Shown here in pieces: positions 33,247-44,890 of a stretch of 64,000 nucleotides of DNA. Each line of letters begins with the position of its first letter. Positions within the stretch are counted from its first letter, which is position 1. The notes under the pieces were generated by a model. It ran no database searches, was not told where the DNA came from, and saw only the letters and a list, made by a program, of their open reading frames with translations. A program made the position numbers and the translations under genes. This stretch comes from Epiperipatus broadwayi (taxonomy: Eukaryota; Onychophora; Udeonychophora; Euonychophora; Peripatidae): positions 246,001-310,000 of the forward strand of contig JAQFVV010000277.1 of the NCBI GenBank assembly GCA_028023455.1, in the 5' to 3' direction.

Positions 33247-33362
33247 ATTAGATGGAAGTCGAACTCTGATAAGGCGCTATTACTTTAAATATAATGTGAA
33301 TGCGCAAAATTTGTAATATTTAAAGTAATAGCACATTATCGGAGCTCAACTTCTGATCTAAT
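33247..33362. repeat. Hairpin with 47-bp arms
   Basis: ATTAGATGGAAGTCGAACTC...GCGCTATTACTTTAAATAT is mirrored by ATATTTAAAGTAATAGCAC...GAGCTCAACTTCTGATCTAAT around a 21-nt loop. Confidence 0.75.
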
Positions 33363-33659
33363 AATTTTTATTGCATAAAAGAAAACTGCATACGAAGATA
33401 TTAAGAAGAAACATGAATTGCATAACTTCAAAATTGCATTAAATAAATCCGCATAAAACAAGACCCGGGTGTATATATAATCCAAGCACTGACTGTATAT
33501 ATGGGAGAATATAATCTGGCCCAACTGATGAATGATGGTGCTGCACAAAGTATGTATATTGGGGATCATTTATCTTTTTGCAATGTGCTTGCGGTTATGT
33601 GTATCAGTTATTTGAGATCAATTGAAGAATGAATATAGATGGAAAATCAAATTCAAATC

Positions 33660-33860
33660 TCTCACTTTGTTTATATATTATTATTTTTCTAGCAATATGC
33701 TCAATTTAACTCAGTCTCTTAATTTATTCAATACTGACTGATTTCTTTTCCCACTCATGTATTTTAGTTCCAGTGCCTCTTTGTTAATCCCCGCGAATGA
33801 TTTTTCTATCCTATATTAAGTAATCTGTAATCTTTGTTTTTCTATTTTATTAAGTATCTA
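33660..33860 (-). mobile_element. RTE-like fragment
   Basis: TAGCAATATGCTCAATTTAA, TCTCTTAATTTATTCAATAC, CCCACTCATGTATTTTAGTT and CCTATATTAAGTAATCTG are homologous to the C-terminal region of the RTE-like element (compare 11890-12060). Confidence 0.5.
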
Positions 33861-34445
33861 AGTTTTAGATCTAAAAGAAAACAGTGGTAACACACACCTC
33901 CATTTTATATTGTTATTTATAATCAAAGCATCCTGCTAATGTTTAGTTCTGTATTTTTAGTGATGCTTGACTTTCGAGAAAAGAAGTTTAATTAAGTAGA
34001 TGATATAATTTTTTTCTTTTTTGGAAAAGTTCTTCACTGAATTAATGAAAAAAATGTCAGATTTACTGAAGAATCAAAATATTATTTTTTATTCTTGAAA
34101 TTCTTGTATATAATGATCATTGTCCTCATTTTATTAGTCTTTATACTCCAGTATTTTCACAAAGTTCAAAGAAAGAAAGCCTTTATTTTTTGTTGATAAT
34201 GTTATTGCGTCAATAACTGTAGCAGATAAATTTTTTATTCTTACAGACTATATACCATATATTGGTAGGAATAGGGAACTATGACTCAAAGCTATTGAAA
34301 ACACTAATAATATGTGTTTTTCTGAAGGTTTGTGATGATGGTGTTCTAGCTGTATTTTTATATTGGACTATTTCCATCATCTAATATGTGTGTTGAATGT
34401 CTTTAGAAAAGTTTAATTTTTAATTAAATATTCCAAATGCAATCA

Positions 34446-34602
34446 ACTGTTAGTAATATCACAGCAAACAGGTTAGTATATGCACCAACTGTTAGCAATA
34501 TCACAGCAAACAAATGTTAATAATATCACAGCAAACAGGTTAGTATATGCACTAACTGTTAGTAATATCACAGCAAACAGGTTAGTATACGCACAACGTT
34601 TC
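34446..34602. repeat. 42-bp minisatellite in the palindrome arm
   Basis: The unit AACTGTTAGTAATATCACAG ... GTTAGTATATGCACC is present about three times, the middle one with a 25-bp partial extra unit. The mirror array is at about 34930-35085. Confidence 0.75.
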
Positions 34603-34786
34603 GAGAGGTATTTTTCTCCCCTCTTCTTCAGGTGTTGCTGGCCTGACCAGTGACAGTACTAGCATGGGATTCGAACCTGGGTCCTTAGATTCTTGATTAT
34701 TGAAATTTAAGGTAACGCTCTAACCAACTGAGCCATCCCGATTATTGAAATTTAAGGTAACGCTCTAACCAACTGAGCCATCCTGG

Positions 34787-34865
34787 CAGGATGGCTCAGT
34801 TGGTTAGAGCGTTACCTTAAATTTCAATAATCAAGAATCTAAGGACCCAGGTTCGAATCCCATGC
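34787..34865 (+). pseudogene. tRNA-like head of SINE-C with split anticodon arm
   Basis: The A box TGGCTCAGTTGG and B box GGTTCGAATCC are both perfect matches to the Pol III internal promoter consensus. The anticodon stem CCTTA/TAAGG encloses 20 nt, as if a 7-nt loop held a 13-nt intron. The T stem and acceptor stem do not pair, so this is a SINE promoter, not a tRNA gene. The mirror copy lies on the minus strand in the left arm. Confidence 0.65.
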
Positions 34866-35758
34866 TAGTACTGTCACTGGTCAGGCCAGCAACACCTGAA
34901 GAAGAGGGGAGAAAAATACCTCTCGAAACGTTGTGCGTATACTAACCTGTTTGCTGTGATATTACTAACAGTTAGTGCATATACTAACCTGTTTGCTGTG
35001 ATATTATTAACATTTGTTTGCTGTGATATTGCTAACAGTTGGTGCATATACTAACCTGTTTGCTGTGATATTACTAACAGTTGATTGCATTTGGAATATT
35101 TAACTAAAAATTAAACTTTTCTAAAGACATTCAACACACATATTAGATGATGGAAATAGTCCAATATAAAAATACAACTAATAATATGTCTTTTGTTATT
35201 AAATATTTAAATAATGTATGGATTGATTTTCATGAAAATTACTGTTTAGACAAAAAAATAACTTCATGAAATATTGGATGATAGAATAGATCATGTAATA
35301 GAAATTTGAATACCAAAAAGTTGATATTCCATGGATATTTATAGGTTAACATTGTTTCTCATAATCAAATGTGGTTTATTTCTCAGGAGTTCATAAGAAA
35401 TTTGGCACCAGAATTGACAGAATTGGTTTATTAATTCATGAATCTTCAATTCCAGTGTCTATCACTCTATAACAGCACCAAACATTATGCGAAACATTAT
35501 TTGGTTGAGTATAATGTATGGCATAATTTAAACAAAACATAAACTAGAGTTGATATTTTACTTTACAAAATTATCAAAAGATGTCTCTACTGTTCCAATT
35601 AATTAAAACAACTTAGAACCAAACTGTATAATATGAGATCTTAATTTATTTTTTAAATACCACTTAAATAAAAATAATAATCAAATGACTTATTGCTTGG
35701 GAGTTTATAAGAAATTCGAGCACCAGAAATTCCAATTTATGCAATGCTTTTCAGAAAT

Positions 35759-36125
35759 AAATCTATACTATTTCAAGTCTGCCATCTATTGTAAGCTTGA
35801 GTAATTAATAATTATTAGATAGTAATAGTTTATTAAATCCCTATCCATTACTTAACCTAATCCCAAAACTCATTCCTGGTTTATGGCTTCATCAATGAGG
35901 AGTTTTAGATCTGGAATAAAAGATGACTGCTAGACAAAAGGCACATTAGATTCAAAACATCCAGATGCATTAGATCCAAAGCTTAAGCAGAAACCAGAAA
36001 CTTGTCTGGGAGTTTAAATAGGGAAGCACTGAATATGGATTTAATAAGCACTGCCATCTAGCATTTACTGACTGCTGAATCTTACACTAGGTGGCAGACT
36101 TGGGCAGTATAAATAGATTTTACTT
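35759..36125. repeat. Inverted pair of SINE-A bodies
   Basis: AAATCTATACTATTTCAAGT, CTGCCATCTATTGTAAGCTT and GAGTAATTAATAATTA on the left are mirrored by TTACTGACTGCTGAATCTTA, CACTAGGTGGCAGACTTGGG and AAATAGATTT on the right. The middle carries CTTCATCAATGAGGAG and AGAAACCAGAAACTTGTCTG, the core also found in FB-A. It is an intermediate between simple SINE-A and FB-A. Confidence 0.65.
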
Positions 36126-36639
36126 CTGAAAATGGTTGGTATATTATAATTGAAAACTAGTACTGTTATTTTCTGATTGGGATATGTGAATTTAGATGAT
36201 TGAAATATGATTTATAAAAATGCAGAAGTTACTGATCTCTATATGATCTCTGAAGTTATTTTAAAATATGGTTTGGGACTAATTTTTTTTTTTCATTTTT
36301 AGAAATATGTGAATCCAAAAAGATTACTACCTGTTGTTAAGAAACCATCCTCTCTTATTTATGAAAATAAAGCTTATTGGAACAACTGCAGTATTTATCA
36401 TGGAAACACTTACAAGGATTGTAATTGAATGCATTCTTTTGGAGTGGTTTTACAGATTGAGGAGACCCTAAAAACAGTTGTTTTTCTCAAGAACATGCAA
36501 AAAGCATTGCCACGAGCGGCTGCATGAATTAAATTTGAGAAGTTGACTTAATTAATTCAAAAAGTTTGTGGAAAGAGTGAAAATAGCCAGCTTTAAATCA
36601 AAGTTAATAATAACAAATCATTAGCTTCTCAATTCAGTG

Positions 36640-36850
36640 TCAAAACAAAAGCAACTCTCCACTCAAGCGCCATCTACCATAAGCTTGAATAAACAAGATT
36701 TAAAGTATTTAATTCCCCATCTTTTCATCAGTTTCTGGCTCTTACTTTTATGAAAGAGGCAGGATCCAAATTAGGAGTAATGCAATTATGCATCCGGAAA
36801 CTCTTTAGCTTCATCTTAACCTATCAAGCTAATCCTAAGTTTGATTCCAA
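36640..36850 (-). repeat. SINE-A copy
   Basis: On the plus strand, CAAGCGCCATCTACCATAAG, CATCAGTTTCTGGCTCTTAC and a late TAACCTATCAAGCTAATCC are the reverse complement of the family order. Confidence 0.55.
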
Positions 36851-36993
36851 ATCAACAAGCTTAAATAGTTAGATAGATCTGAATTCAGATCATTAATTAT
36901 ATATTTTAGTAAAGTCAGTTCTTTTTAACTATAGGCTAGAAATGTTAATATTAACAACAACCCCCTTAATTTACCATCTCATACAATATAATA

Positions 36994-37345
36994 AAAGATG
37001 TGATGTGATGTACTGTATCTTCTTCTTAAACGAAGTCAAGAATCTCTCAGAAATTATACCAAGAGAAACTTGTTAGCTACTTAATTTTACATTGCCCAGT
37101 CTAAGTTTTCCCATATTTTGCTCCATCCTATTTCCACAACATAATCTTTGTCAACTCTATAGCCTTTATATCTAAATCCCCCTTATCTTTTTCCAAACCC
37201 AACATAAAAACCAATAATCTACTTTCTGTATAATCACTTTTTTCATATTTATTTTTCCATAACTTCATTATATGTGCCCTTTCTGTTTTCAAGCATTTAC
37301 ATTCAATTAAGAAATGCCTAATATTTTCTATTCCTTCCTTACATA
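36994..37345 (-). mobile_element. LINE-Z 3' fragment with zinc knuckle
   Basis: The minus strand encodes the C-terminal segment (CK.C..GIE, ECK.LKTE, LWKNKYEKS, KGDLDIKAI, TKIMLWKWDGA as seen in the copy at 46 kb). The 3' UTR follows (TCTCTTGGTATAATTTC, CTTCGTTTAAGAAGAAGATA) and ends in TACATCACATCACATC. It is a dead, 5'-truncated copy. Confidence 0.6.
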
Positions 37346-37364
37346 ATTTACAAATTATATCACT

Positions 37365-37645
37365 ACACTAGTGCCCTCTATTGTTGTTGAGCAATCAGTG
37401 ATAACAAGATGTATTTGAATCCCTAACCCCCAGATTAATTTCTAGATTGTCAGGTAAAATAGAATTAAAGGCAACTAGCTTTTGTCTACACAATTGCATT
37501 GCTTTCAGTTTTGATTCCCAAGCTCATTGATAAAGGCAAAAGTCAAAAAATAGTCTGGGAATGATGATTTAAATACATCTAATCATTAATTACTCAAGCT
37601 TAAAGTAGATGGCACTAGAGCAGAGAACTGCTCATATTATGTAAG
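37365..37645. repeat. Inverted pair of SINE-A pieces
   Basis: A minus-strand 3' module (ACTAGTGCCCTCTATTG, AGCAATCAGTGATAACA) is followed by a plus copy (GTTTTGATTCCCAAGCTCAT, TGATAAAGGCAAAAGTC, TTAATTACTCAAGCTTAAAG, TAGATGGCACTAGAGCAGAG). Confidence 0.6.
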
Positions 37646-37859
37646 CTGGGGAGTTAAGTAAAGTGGTATTATTATTACCATTCATCACTAGGAGAAGTAA
37701 GGTGCCTACAATTAATGAAAAATTGAAGATACTGAAATATATATTGAACTGTATTCAAATGTATATTACTGTTAACCAGGTTAAATTGGGTTCAAAAATT
37801 TAGATTGCTACAAATTTCTGATTTTTTGTTTGACATTTATAAAACTTAGTTAAAGGTGA

Positions 37860-38030
37860 TTTCTGGATGCCAATTGCATTACATATAGTTTTGAGTCTCA
37901 AGCCTCATTGTTAAAGATGAAAAAAAAAACTGGTCTGGCAATAAGATAAATATACTTAGTAGTCATCATTTATTCAAAGTTACAGTATGTGGCACTAGAA
38001 TCAAGAGCAATTCTTATTTCTTTGATAGAA
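37860..38030 (+). repeat. SINE-A copy
   Basis: GTTTTGAGTCTCAAGCCTCA, TTGTTAAAGATGA, AACTGGTCTGGCAATA, CATTTATTCAAAGTTACAGT and ATGTGGCACTAGAATCAAGA follow the family order. Confidence 0.6.
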
Positions 38031-38864
38031 GTTACTTCATATACTATAGTTTCTGTATGATGATATAGAATTATTATTGTTAATGAGATTGAGACATTTT
38101 AAATTAAACTCAGCATCAGAAACCATGCTTAGACTAATATGTAGGAAACTTCATATAGCAGACACCAAAATGCAATATAGTTTTAATGGTAAGAATTTGC
38201 ATTTGAACTGATAAAGTGGAAGTACCTCTTATCTTGTAGATTTCCTGAATATGGATGATTGTTCTAAATAGTCTACAAAATGCTATTAATATTCTAAATG
38301 CAACCTATGAATAATTTAGATTTGGAAAATTTAAATCCTTTGTGAAATAATGGTAAGGCAAGGAAACAATCGAGCAACTTCACTTGGATAGTTACCAACT
38401 TGAAAATTTGAATCCATTTGATTGCTTTTTGTTAGAAAAATAATCTTATATGCATAGTGTACCAATGAAAAGATGACTGGATCTCTCTCCCTCCCAACTG
38501 CCTACAGCACCAGCTCTGAATAATTACAAATACTACATAGAAACATTGTTGAATTAGTCACCACAAAAAATTTAAGATTCTATCAAGAGTGGATCCTCAG
38601 TTAGGGCATAAAATATGATAGAAAGCTTTCCGGTGAAAGTTACCTTCACTAATTCCCAAACAATTGTGTAAAGTTTTCACACCACTTGAAAACATTTTTG
38701 TGATTTAGGCTTTACTGAATGCACATTTTGAATCATTTTGGTTAAGATATGAGACATTGTTACATTTTATGCTACAACTCATGACCCAGACATACTTGCA
38801 CTTCACAATTATTGTGGTAAATAGTTATATTATGTCATTATATAACATATGTATTGCTTCTTAG

Positions 38865-39460
38865 ATGGCACTGCAGGCAATTTGAAGAGAAATGCATTAA
38901 TAAAAAATAGGGAGTTGGAGAGATAGACAACTAGTATGGAGAGTAAAAAGAGTTTAAATATATAGAAGTAAACGGAACATTGGGTGTGAGTTAATTTATG
39001 ATAATAGCAAGGAAAGTAGTTTATTGTTCAAGGTTCAAACTGGATCTTTAGCAACAAGGGAATATACATGTAAACGAAAAAATGTGGGTGATTTAGTCTG
39101 TTAATTGTATAAGGAAGATATAGAAAATATTAGGCATCTGTTAATTGAATGCAAATGCTTGAAAGCAGAAAGGTTACAAATAATAAAGTTATGAAAGAAT
39201 AAATATGAAAAAAGTTATACAGAAAGTGGATTGTTGGATTTTATGCTGGGTTTGGGAAAAGATAAGGGGGATTTAGATAGGAAGGCCATGAAGTTAACAA
39301 AGATTATGTTGTGGAAATGGGATGGAGCAGATTATGGGAAAGCTTAGAATGGGAAATGGAAAGGGAAGGTAAAGCGGCTAACAAGTTTCTCTGGGCATAG
39401 TTGCTGAAAGATTCCTGAATCCATTTAAGGAGAAGTCATCACATCACAGAAACAGTCATA
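38865..39460 (+). mobile_element. LINE-Z 3' fragment with zinc knuckle
   Basis: In one frame with three stops, the plus strand gives YDNSKESSLLFKVQTGSLAT, GDLVC, LYKEDIENIRHLLIECKCLK and KGDLDRKAMKLTKIMLWKWD, ending at GKA-stop near 39346. The CxxC...HLLIEC spacing is a zf-RVT-type knuckle at the C-terminus of some non-LTR reverse transcriptases. In this copy the second Cys is replaced by a stop. The 3' UTR ends AAGGAGAAGTCATCACATCA. Confidence 0.7.
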
Positions 39461-42390
39461 TTTTAATTGGGATAAATTTTGTATGTAGTGCTGCAATCTA
39501 TTAGTTAAAATATGAAATAGTTCTTCATAACAAATAAAAATATTTCTATTAAATTAAAAACTGAGTAAATGCCTTCCCAATTTGGGTGAGAGCAACCATG
39601 TTTTGTTAAGAGTATATCATCATGTTGCAAAGAAAAAGAGGGTGGTGCAAGGCTATTCACTGACAAATTTGAAATTTTGTTTAAATAATCTCTTCCTGCA
39701 CTACCACTAACTTCTATATGTACATATATATTTAAAAACCAGTCAACACTTAGACAATACCAATATCAATAACAATCAACAATTTCAAACTGTTGTCACG
39801 GCAACCTCCTTTTAACAATAAAGGTGGAATCCCACCTTTATCAATGGTCTAATTTACTTATATAGACACTAAAGATTGCAACTTGACCACAGAGATTGAA
39901 ATTATTGACACAAAGAATTTTAAATAGACTTCTAAAGTGTCTTGCAATGGATTGTTAAAAGTATGCTTGTCTTATTTTAATCTTACAATGTAGCCATCTG
40001 CTTGTGCAAAAGTTTTAAAATTATTTTTCTATGATATATATAACACTGTATTACATAGATATTTTAAATATTTATTATTTACATTAATTTAAAACATATA
40101 TATATATATATTAATAGACTACTTTATAGATTTGTTTTGATTAACCAGATAGATGAAATAAATGCTTATCAATATTAGTGGTCATGACATTTACCTTCAT
40201 GTAAATTATATTATTACAAATGTGTTTTTTATTGTGTCATGGTGTTACCTCTAGTTTTACTCTTAATCTAAATTTATATTGATGCATTTTATTTAAAACA
40301 TTTTGTTAATTATCTTTATATGTGTGTGTGAATTTCATGTATAAATAGCATATATCTTTTTATGTTAGATATTAAAGTTTTACTTAAATACGTTTAAAAC
40401 TTAAAAAGCTAAAAAAAAAAAAGTAATCTCTTTAATTAAATTAAATCTTCCTTCGCTGCTTAACCAAATATCATTTATTATAATTTTTTCATTCTTTTTT
40501 TAAACCATTTTTAGAACTCTTAATGAAATAAAAGTTTCTACTTTTAAGCTGTTTTACATGATTTTAGTAATATAAAGGTTTTTTTTTTTTAAAAAAAAAA
40601 GAGTAAAAAAATTTATGAGATTAATAAATATAAAATTTGTTTGAATATATTGTAATGATGTGCACTCTCTCAACGAGATAAATTAAGGCAGTCGCATCTC
40701 ACTATAGTCAGATTTAAGGTCTTCATATAGGATGCCACGAATGATGTGATTTAATTTTGATATAAAACTATATCTGTTCTCAATAAATAATTCATTATTA
40801 ATAAATTATTATATCTAAACCACATCAAATCAATTTTCATCTTAATTGACTTAACCGTTATGCTCAGATTTCGAACTCAGGGAAGTTTAACAATTGACTC
40901 TCTTCAAGGGTTCCTATCAATATACTGGAGTAATAATAATAACAAATCTCATTAACTTTTTAAAATGGGTTTCATGAAGTTAATATAATAATCAGTAAAA
41001 ATTATTACATTAAATGTTTGTTCTTATCTTATAAAATCAAATAAATAAATAAAATAAATTGAAAACTTCATTTAGTTTAATATAAAAAACATAATAATTA
41101 TTTATTTAACAAATAAATAACTTAAACTTGATAATACATAAGAATTATTTATATATCTACTTCTTTATATTAAAAATATAAATATTCTATTTATCTATGG
41201 TAGATATATTTTTTAACTTATAACACTACATGATTTTATAATGTATATAAAATATAAGTATCCAAATATTAAGACTTCTACATTAACACTATTATATATT
41301 AATTAGATTATACAAATAATAATCCAATTATTTATATATAATGTTTTCCTTCGTTAAAATGGTTGTACATAATTTATGTTTATTAATATAAAATATATAT
41401 ATTTCATATCAATGTTAGTCATTTATCCACTTATCATACATAATGGTTTTTAGACTATTTGGATTAGTACAAACAAAGTAGTGTCATGTCATAAAAACAA
41501 TAATAGTATGTGAGTTGAAAAATAATTTAATTTCTTACCTCTAAGTTCACTTTATCCCTTTATATTTTTATATACCTTTCCCATATTAATATTTCTTAAC
41601 CTATATCTAAATTTTTATTAATCATAAATAAAAATGAAAATATTTTAAATTATTAATTCTCTCTTATTATTCATTTCTTTAATGAAATCAATTCGATAAT
41701 AAAGGAAATGAAGTTAATGTTTTCCAATTATAATTTTTAAAAACTTAAATGGTATTTATAAAAGTTAATGCAATAGTCTTAGATGTTCCTGGAATTCGTG
41801 AATGAAAATCCTTCAAAGATGCAATTTTTAATTCCTTCGTTGTTATACATTGAAGAAAATAATAGACCATAAGTTGATGTTTAGTTTCCTCCTTGCATGT
41901 AGATATCATCTTCGTTAATACACAGTTCCTTTATTAACAATTATAATTCCATTTTGAAGATATAGCTTCTATATAATTTTATAGGCATTTAGCAAAAGAT
42001 GTTATTCACACATATATATATTTGATTAGACAACCACATTTTATATATCCCACAATAAATCAGTGTTCTACTCACTTTACATTTTCCTTATAATGTAAAG
42101 TACATTAAATTTAGTTGAAGTTTTTATAAACATGTTCTTTTTAAAACAAAGTTTACATTTTAGAACTCCAATTAGAATGATTTTTTATAGAATACGAAAA
42201 TATATTCAAACTAAGTAATTTAGAAATTACTTTCTTTAAAAAAACATATTAGAAATTTCTTCTAATAAGTATTAAATCGTTCAAAATATAGATTTTATCA
42301 TATACACTGTTCTTTTAAATCGAACACAGTACAAGTCTTTGTGAGGATATAGTTGAAAGAATAGAATCCTTAATCTTGTAATAAAATATA
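39460..42390. other. Gene-free, very AT-rich stretch
   Basis: Apart from the repeat at 39734-39819 I see TA-rich simple sequence, T/A tracts (40580-40602) and no exon, RNA gene or recognised repeat. Confidence 0.5.
39734..39819 (+). repeat. Dispersed 85-bp repeat, copy 1
   Basis: AAAAACCAGTCAACACTTAG, CAATCAACAATTTCAAACTG and TTGTCACGGCAACC recur at 44891-44973. TA-rich sequence precedes both. Confidence 0.6.
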
Positions 42391-42394
42391 TATT

Positions 42395-44200
42395 GTACCG
42401 GATGAAAGATCTTTGATTCGCACACACTGACCACACGGGTGCCACTAGTCCAAAAATCAGAACTAGACATTTATTTTAAGGGTGGACAGGATATGCGAAC
42501 CAAGATGCACCAAACTAAACTCAGGGGAAAAAAGATATCTTAAATATTGTTTAGACAATTGAGAAATAAAAGCACAAAGACAAACGTCAGCCAAATTAAG
42601 TTTAAACAAATTTTAAAATTTTATTTAAGAGCAAAATAACTTGTAAGAAAAAGTTTACACGAAAACCAATAGGGTTATCTCAGGCGTGTACCAGAAAGAC
42701 TAAACACAATGCTCTGGCAGACTTACTGACTCTTTAATAACGAATTCTACAGGGAGGAAGCAATTTCATTCAGCAGAAGATTTACCCAAACATTGATTTT
42801 CACTTTCAGATACTTAAACAATGCATTCTTGAAACAAATCAATGAAACCAGCACCGGCAAGCTTTCTGAGGTCTGAAAAAGGTGTCAGACCACGAATGTA
42901 ATCTGTCGGTGGAAGCTGCACCTATTATTACGGTTAAAATAAAGGTGATTGATTTACCTCAAGAACAACCAAAAAATATGATTGAAAATAAAAGGAAAAC
43001 AAACAATTAAGACTGGCGAATCCCCAACCAAACGATTGGCGAAAACTAATCTAAAAATTAAAGGTCTCAATAGGAGACAAGTAAATTATTAGAAAATCAG
43101 TTATGTCTGCCCCAGCATTTAAAGAAAATGAATTACCAATAATTATTATTAAAAAATAAATTTATGATACAAGTTCTGAGAACATGCTCTGATAAATTTT
43201 AAGCTATACAAGTAAATACAAAATAAATCTATCGGAGAGCGCACATGAGTACTAAAATATGAAAGCTATAAATACTTTAGCAGCGAAAGTCTCTCTCACC
43301 TGTAATTTACGAAAGGGATAAATATTGTCTTCCTGCTGGCGACTTATAAAATTACAAAGCAAAAACAATTATAGTTTTCGCTTTCAGAGATATAAGAAAT
43401 GAAGACTATGAAAATAAAGTCACCAGCCAAAAGATTTGGTGATTTGCAAAAGCTCAAACCCAGTATTTAAAATTAATTCGAGGCTACTAAAATAATTACA
43501 GGTAAGCATTCAAAATATACACGACTGCCAAAGCATTTAGTAAAAGTTAGGCATTAAAATAGATAAACTTACACGTCACTCTCCAATAAACAAAAATTGA
43601 AAGCAAACTTGGAATCTTAAAACTAAGATTCCAAGACACACGGCAAAATACGAGAAATCACAATAAATATTACATATGAGGTTAAATATTACTTATGAAT
43701 ACAGATTTATAATTAGATTGAGCGGAGATTTAATGAAAAGAAATTTACCCTGGAAAGAATAAAAGAAAATTTCATCTTACGATAAAGCACAGTTCGCATA
43801 GAGTGTGCACGTTTATCTTTAGTCCATTTTCAGGTCCTTTGACAGCAGCAAGGTGGAGGCAGTGTTTATTTTAGAGGCTCATGGCATGACTGAAGGAGAG
43901 CTGGCAGGCATGTGTCTGTCCTTTGTTTAAGTTAGCAAGACATCCTGGTGATGGCAAAACTCATAGGGGTAGATTTTGACATCTTGCACAGTACAAAGTC
44001 TGTCAATAATTACAAGTTTTTAGCAGGAATTAAATGTCCGAACTGCTATCCAAAATGGTATAACTCTCAGCAGGCAATAATCCAAGTGTCTCCTGGAATA
44101 CTGAATTTCTCTCTCTAAAAATAAATTGGCGGGTTATCGTTGCCTCGCTAAATTTCCCGTGAAAAACTTTCCTTAATGTCTAAATCTATATCTCAGGCAG
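42395..44200. other. Unexplained, less AT-rich block
   Basis: The block opens at TTGTACCGGATGAAAGATC with CACACGGGTGCCACTAGTCC and continues with purine-rich, coding-free sequence. At 43840-44010 there is a G+C-richer patch (GCAGCAAGGTGGAGGCAGTG, GAGAGCTGGCAGGCATGTG). The GGGxGCCACTAG block also opens the unexplained stretch at 17453. I found no protein, matching ends or primer-binding site. Confidence 0.35.
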
Positions 44201-44890
44201 GGCAAATATTAATTTCCTGCTCAATCTAATTTAAGAATTCCAAGCAGGGATTATTGAAACAAAAACGACAACACAATTAAATCTCCACTTTTTAGAATTA
44301 ACTTTAAAAATGATTAAAATAAAAGCAACAGGAATATATAATTAGCAAGCTTGCCTGTTTTTAATCAAATTGATTAAAACAGGCGGTGAAAGTAAACTAT
44401 TTTAAGATCAATTTTATAAACAAAGTAGTGAAAGTAAACTATTTTAAAATCAATTTTATAAACATGAAAATGATCTATTTTAAATATAAACGCGTATGGG
44501 TTTTAAATAATAATAAAACTTTTAACAATAGATAAGATTTAACAAACATTAAGTGTTTAATTTTGGCAGTAAAATCCTTGAATTGGAGATCAATCTGGTT
44601 CAATATATATTATATATAGCTGTATGAGCTTGCTGAAGCATATCATGTTAAATCACTAAGTTAACTTCATTCCCTTTAATTCGATAAACTGTATGTGAAC
44701 CCAGAGGTCATCACCTTGTCAACTAACTTTTCTCAAGAATGTTTTTTTTTTTCATTTTAAAGAATGAAAAATACTAATTTACTAAATTATATATTTATTT
44801 TTATAAATATAATAAGAATACAAATATAATGTATACTTATTGATTATATGTATGTATGAGTATATATATACTCCTACAATATATATCATT

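Larger units (their letters stand above)
31996..33658. mobile_element. 1.66-kb element with about 190-bp terminal inverted repeats (SINE-B arms)
   Basis: The left end (GATTTGAACTTAGC, AATGATCCCCAAATGTATAT, GTCATCAATTGGGCCAGATC, TCTCCCATATATACACCTGG GTCT) is inverted at 33430-33658 (AGACCCGGGTGTATATATAA, CTGGCCCAACTGATGAATGA, TTGGGGATCATTTATC, TCAAATCT). Each outer end carries a B-box-like TTCAAATC/GATTTGAA. The interior has no protein; it contains a LINE-Z tail (32511-32570) and a hairpin at 33247-33362. It may be two opposed SINE-B copies or one transposon; I cannot tell which. Confidence 0.55.
34303..35189. mobile_element. Near-perfect 830-bp palindromic retroposon (SINE-C)
   Basis: The left arm (34348-34785) and right arm (34787-35179) are reverse complements with one unpaired base at the centre and only two substitutions that I can see in 393 bp. 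The left arm carries one extra 45-bp tandem copy of its inner end (34694-34738 and 34739-34783). Each arm contains a tRNA-like Pol III promoter, then CTGGTCAGGCCAGCAACACC, TGAAGAAGAGGGGAGAAAAA, TACCTCTCGAAACGTTGTG and a 42-bp minisatellite. ACTAATAATATGT occurs at 34303-34315 and 35177-35189, like a 13-bp target duplication, with 32 unpaired nt at the left end. The near-identity of the arms points to a recent origin or to gene conversion. Confidence 0.85.

Noticed and set aside
34787-34865. A true intron-containing tRNA gene
   Set aside because: A and B boxes are perfect, but acceptor and T stems do not pair; it fits a SINE promoter better.
34303-35189. The palindrome as a segmental inversion or an assembly fold only
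   Set aside because: The flanking 13-bp repeats, unpaired left end and asymmetrical 45-bp duplication argue for a real insertion, although long reads should still confirm it.
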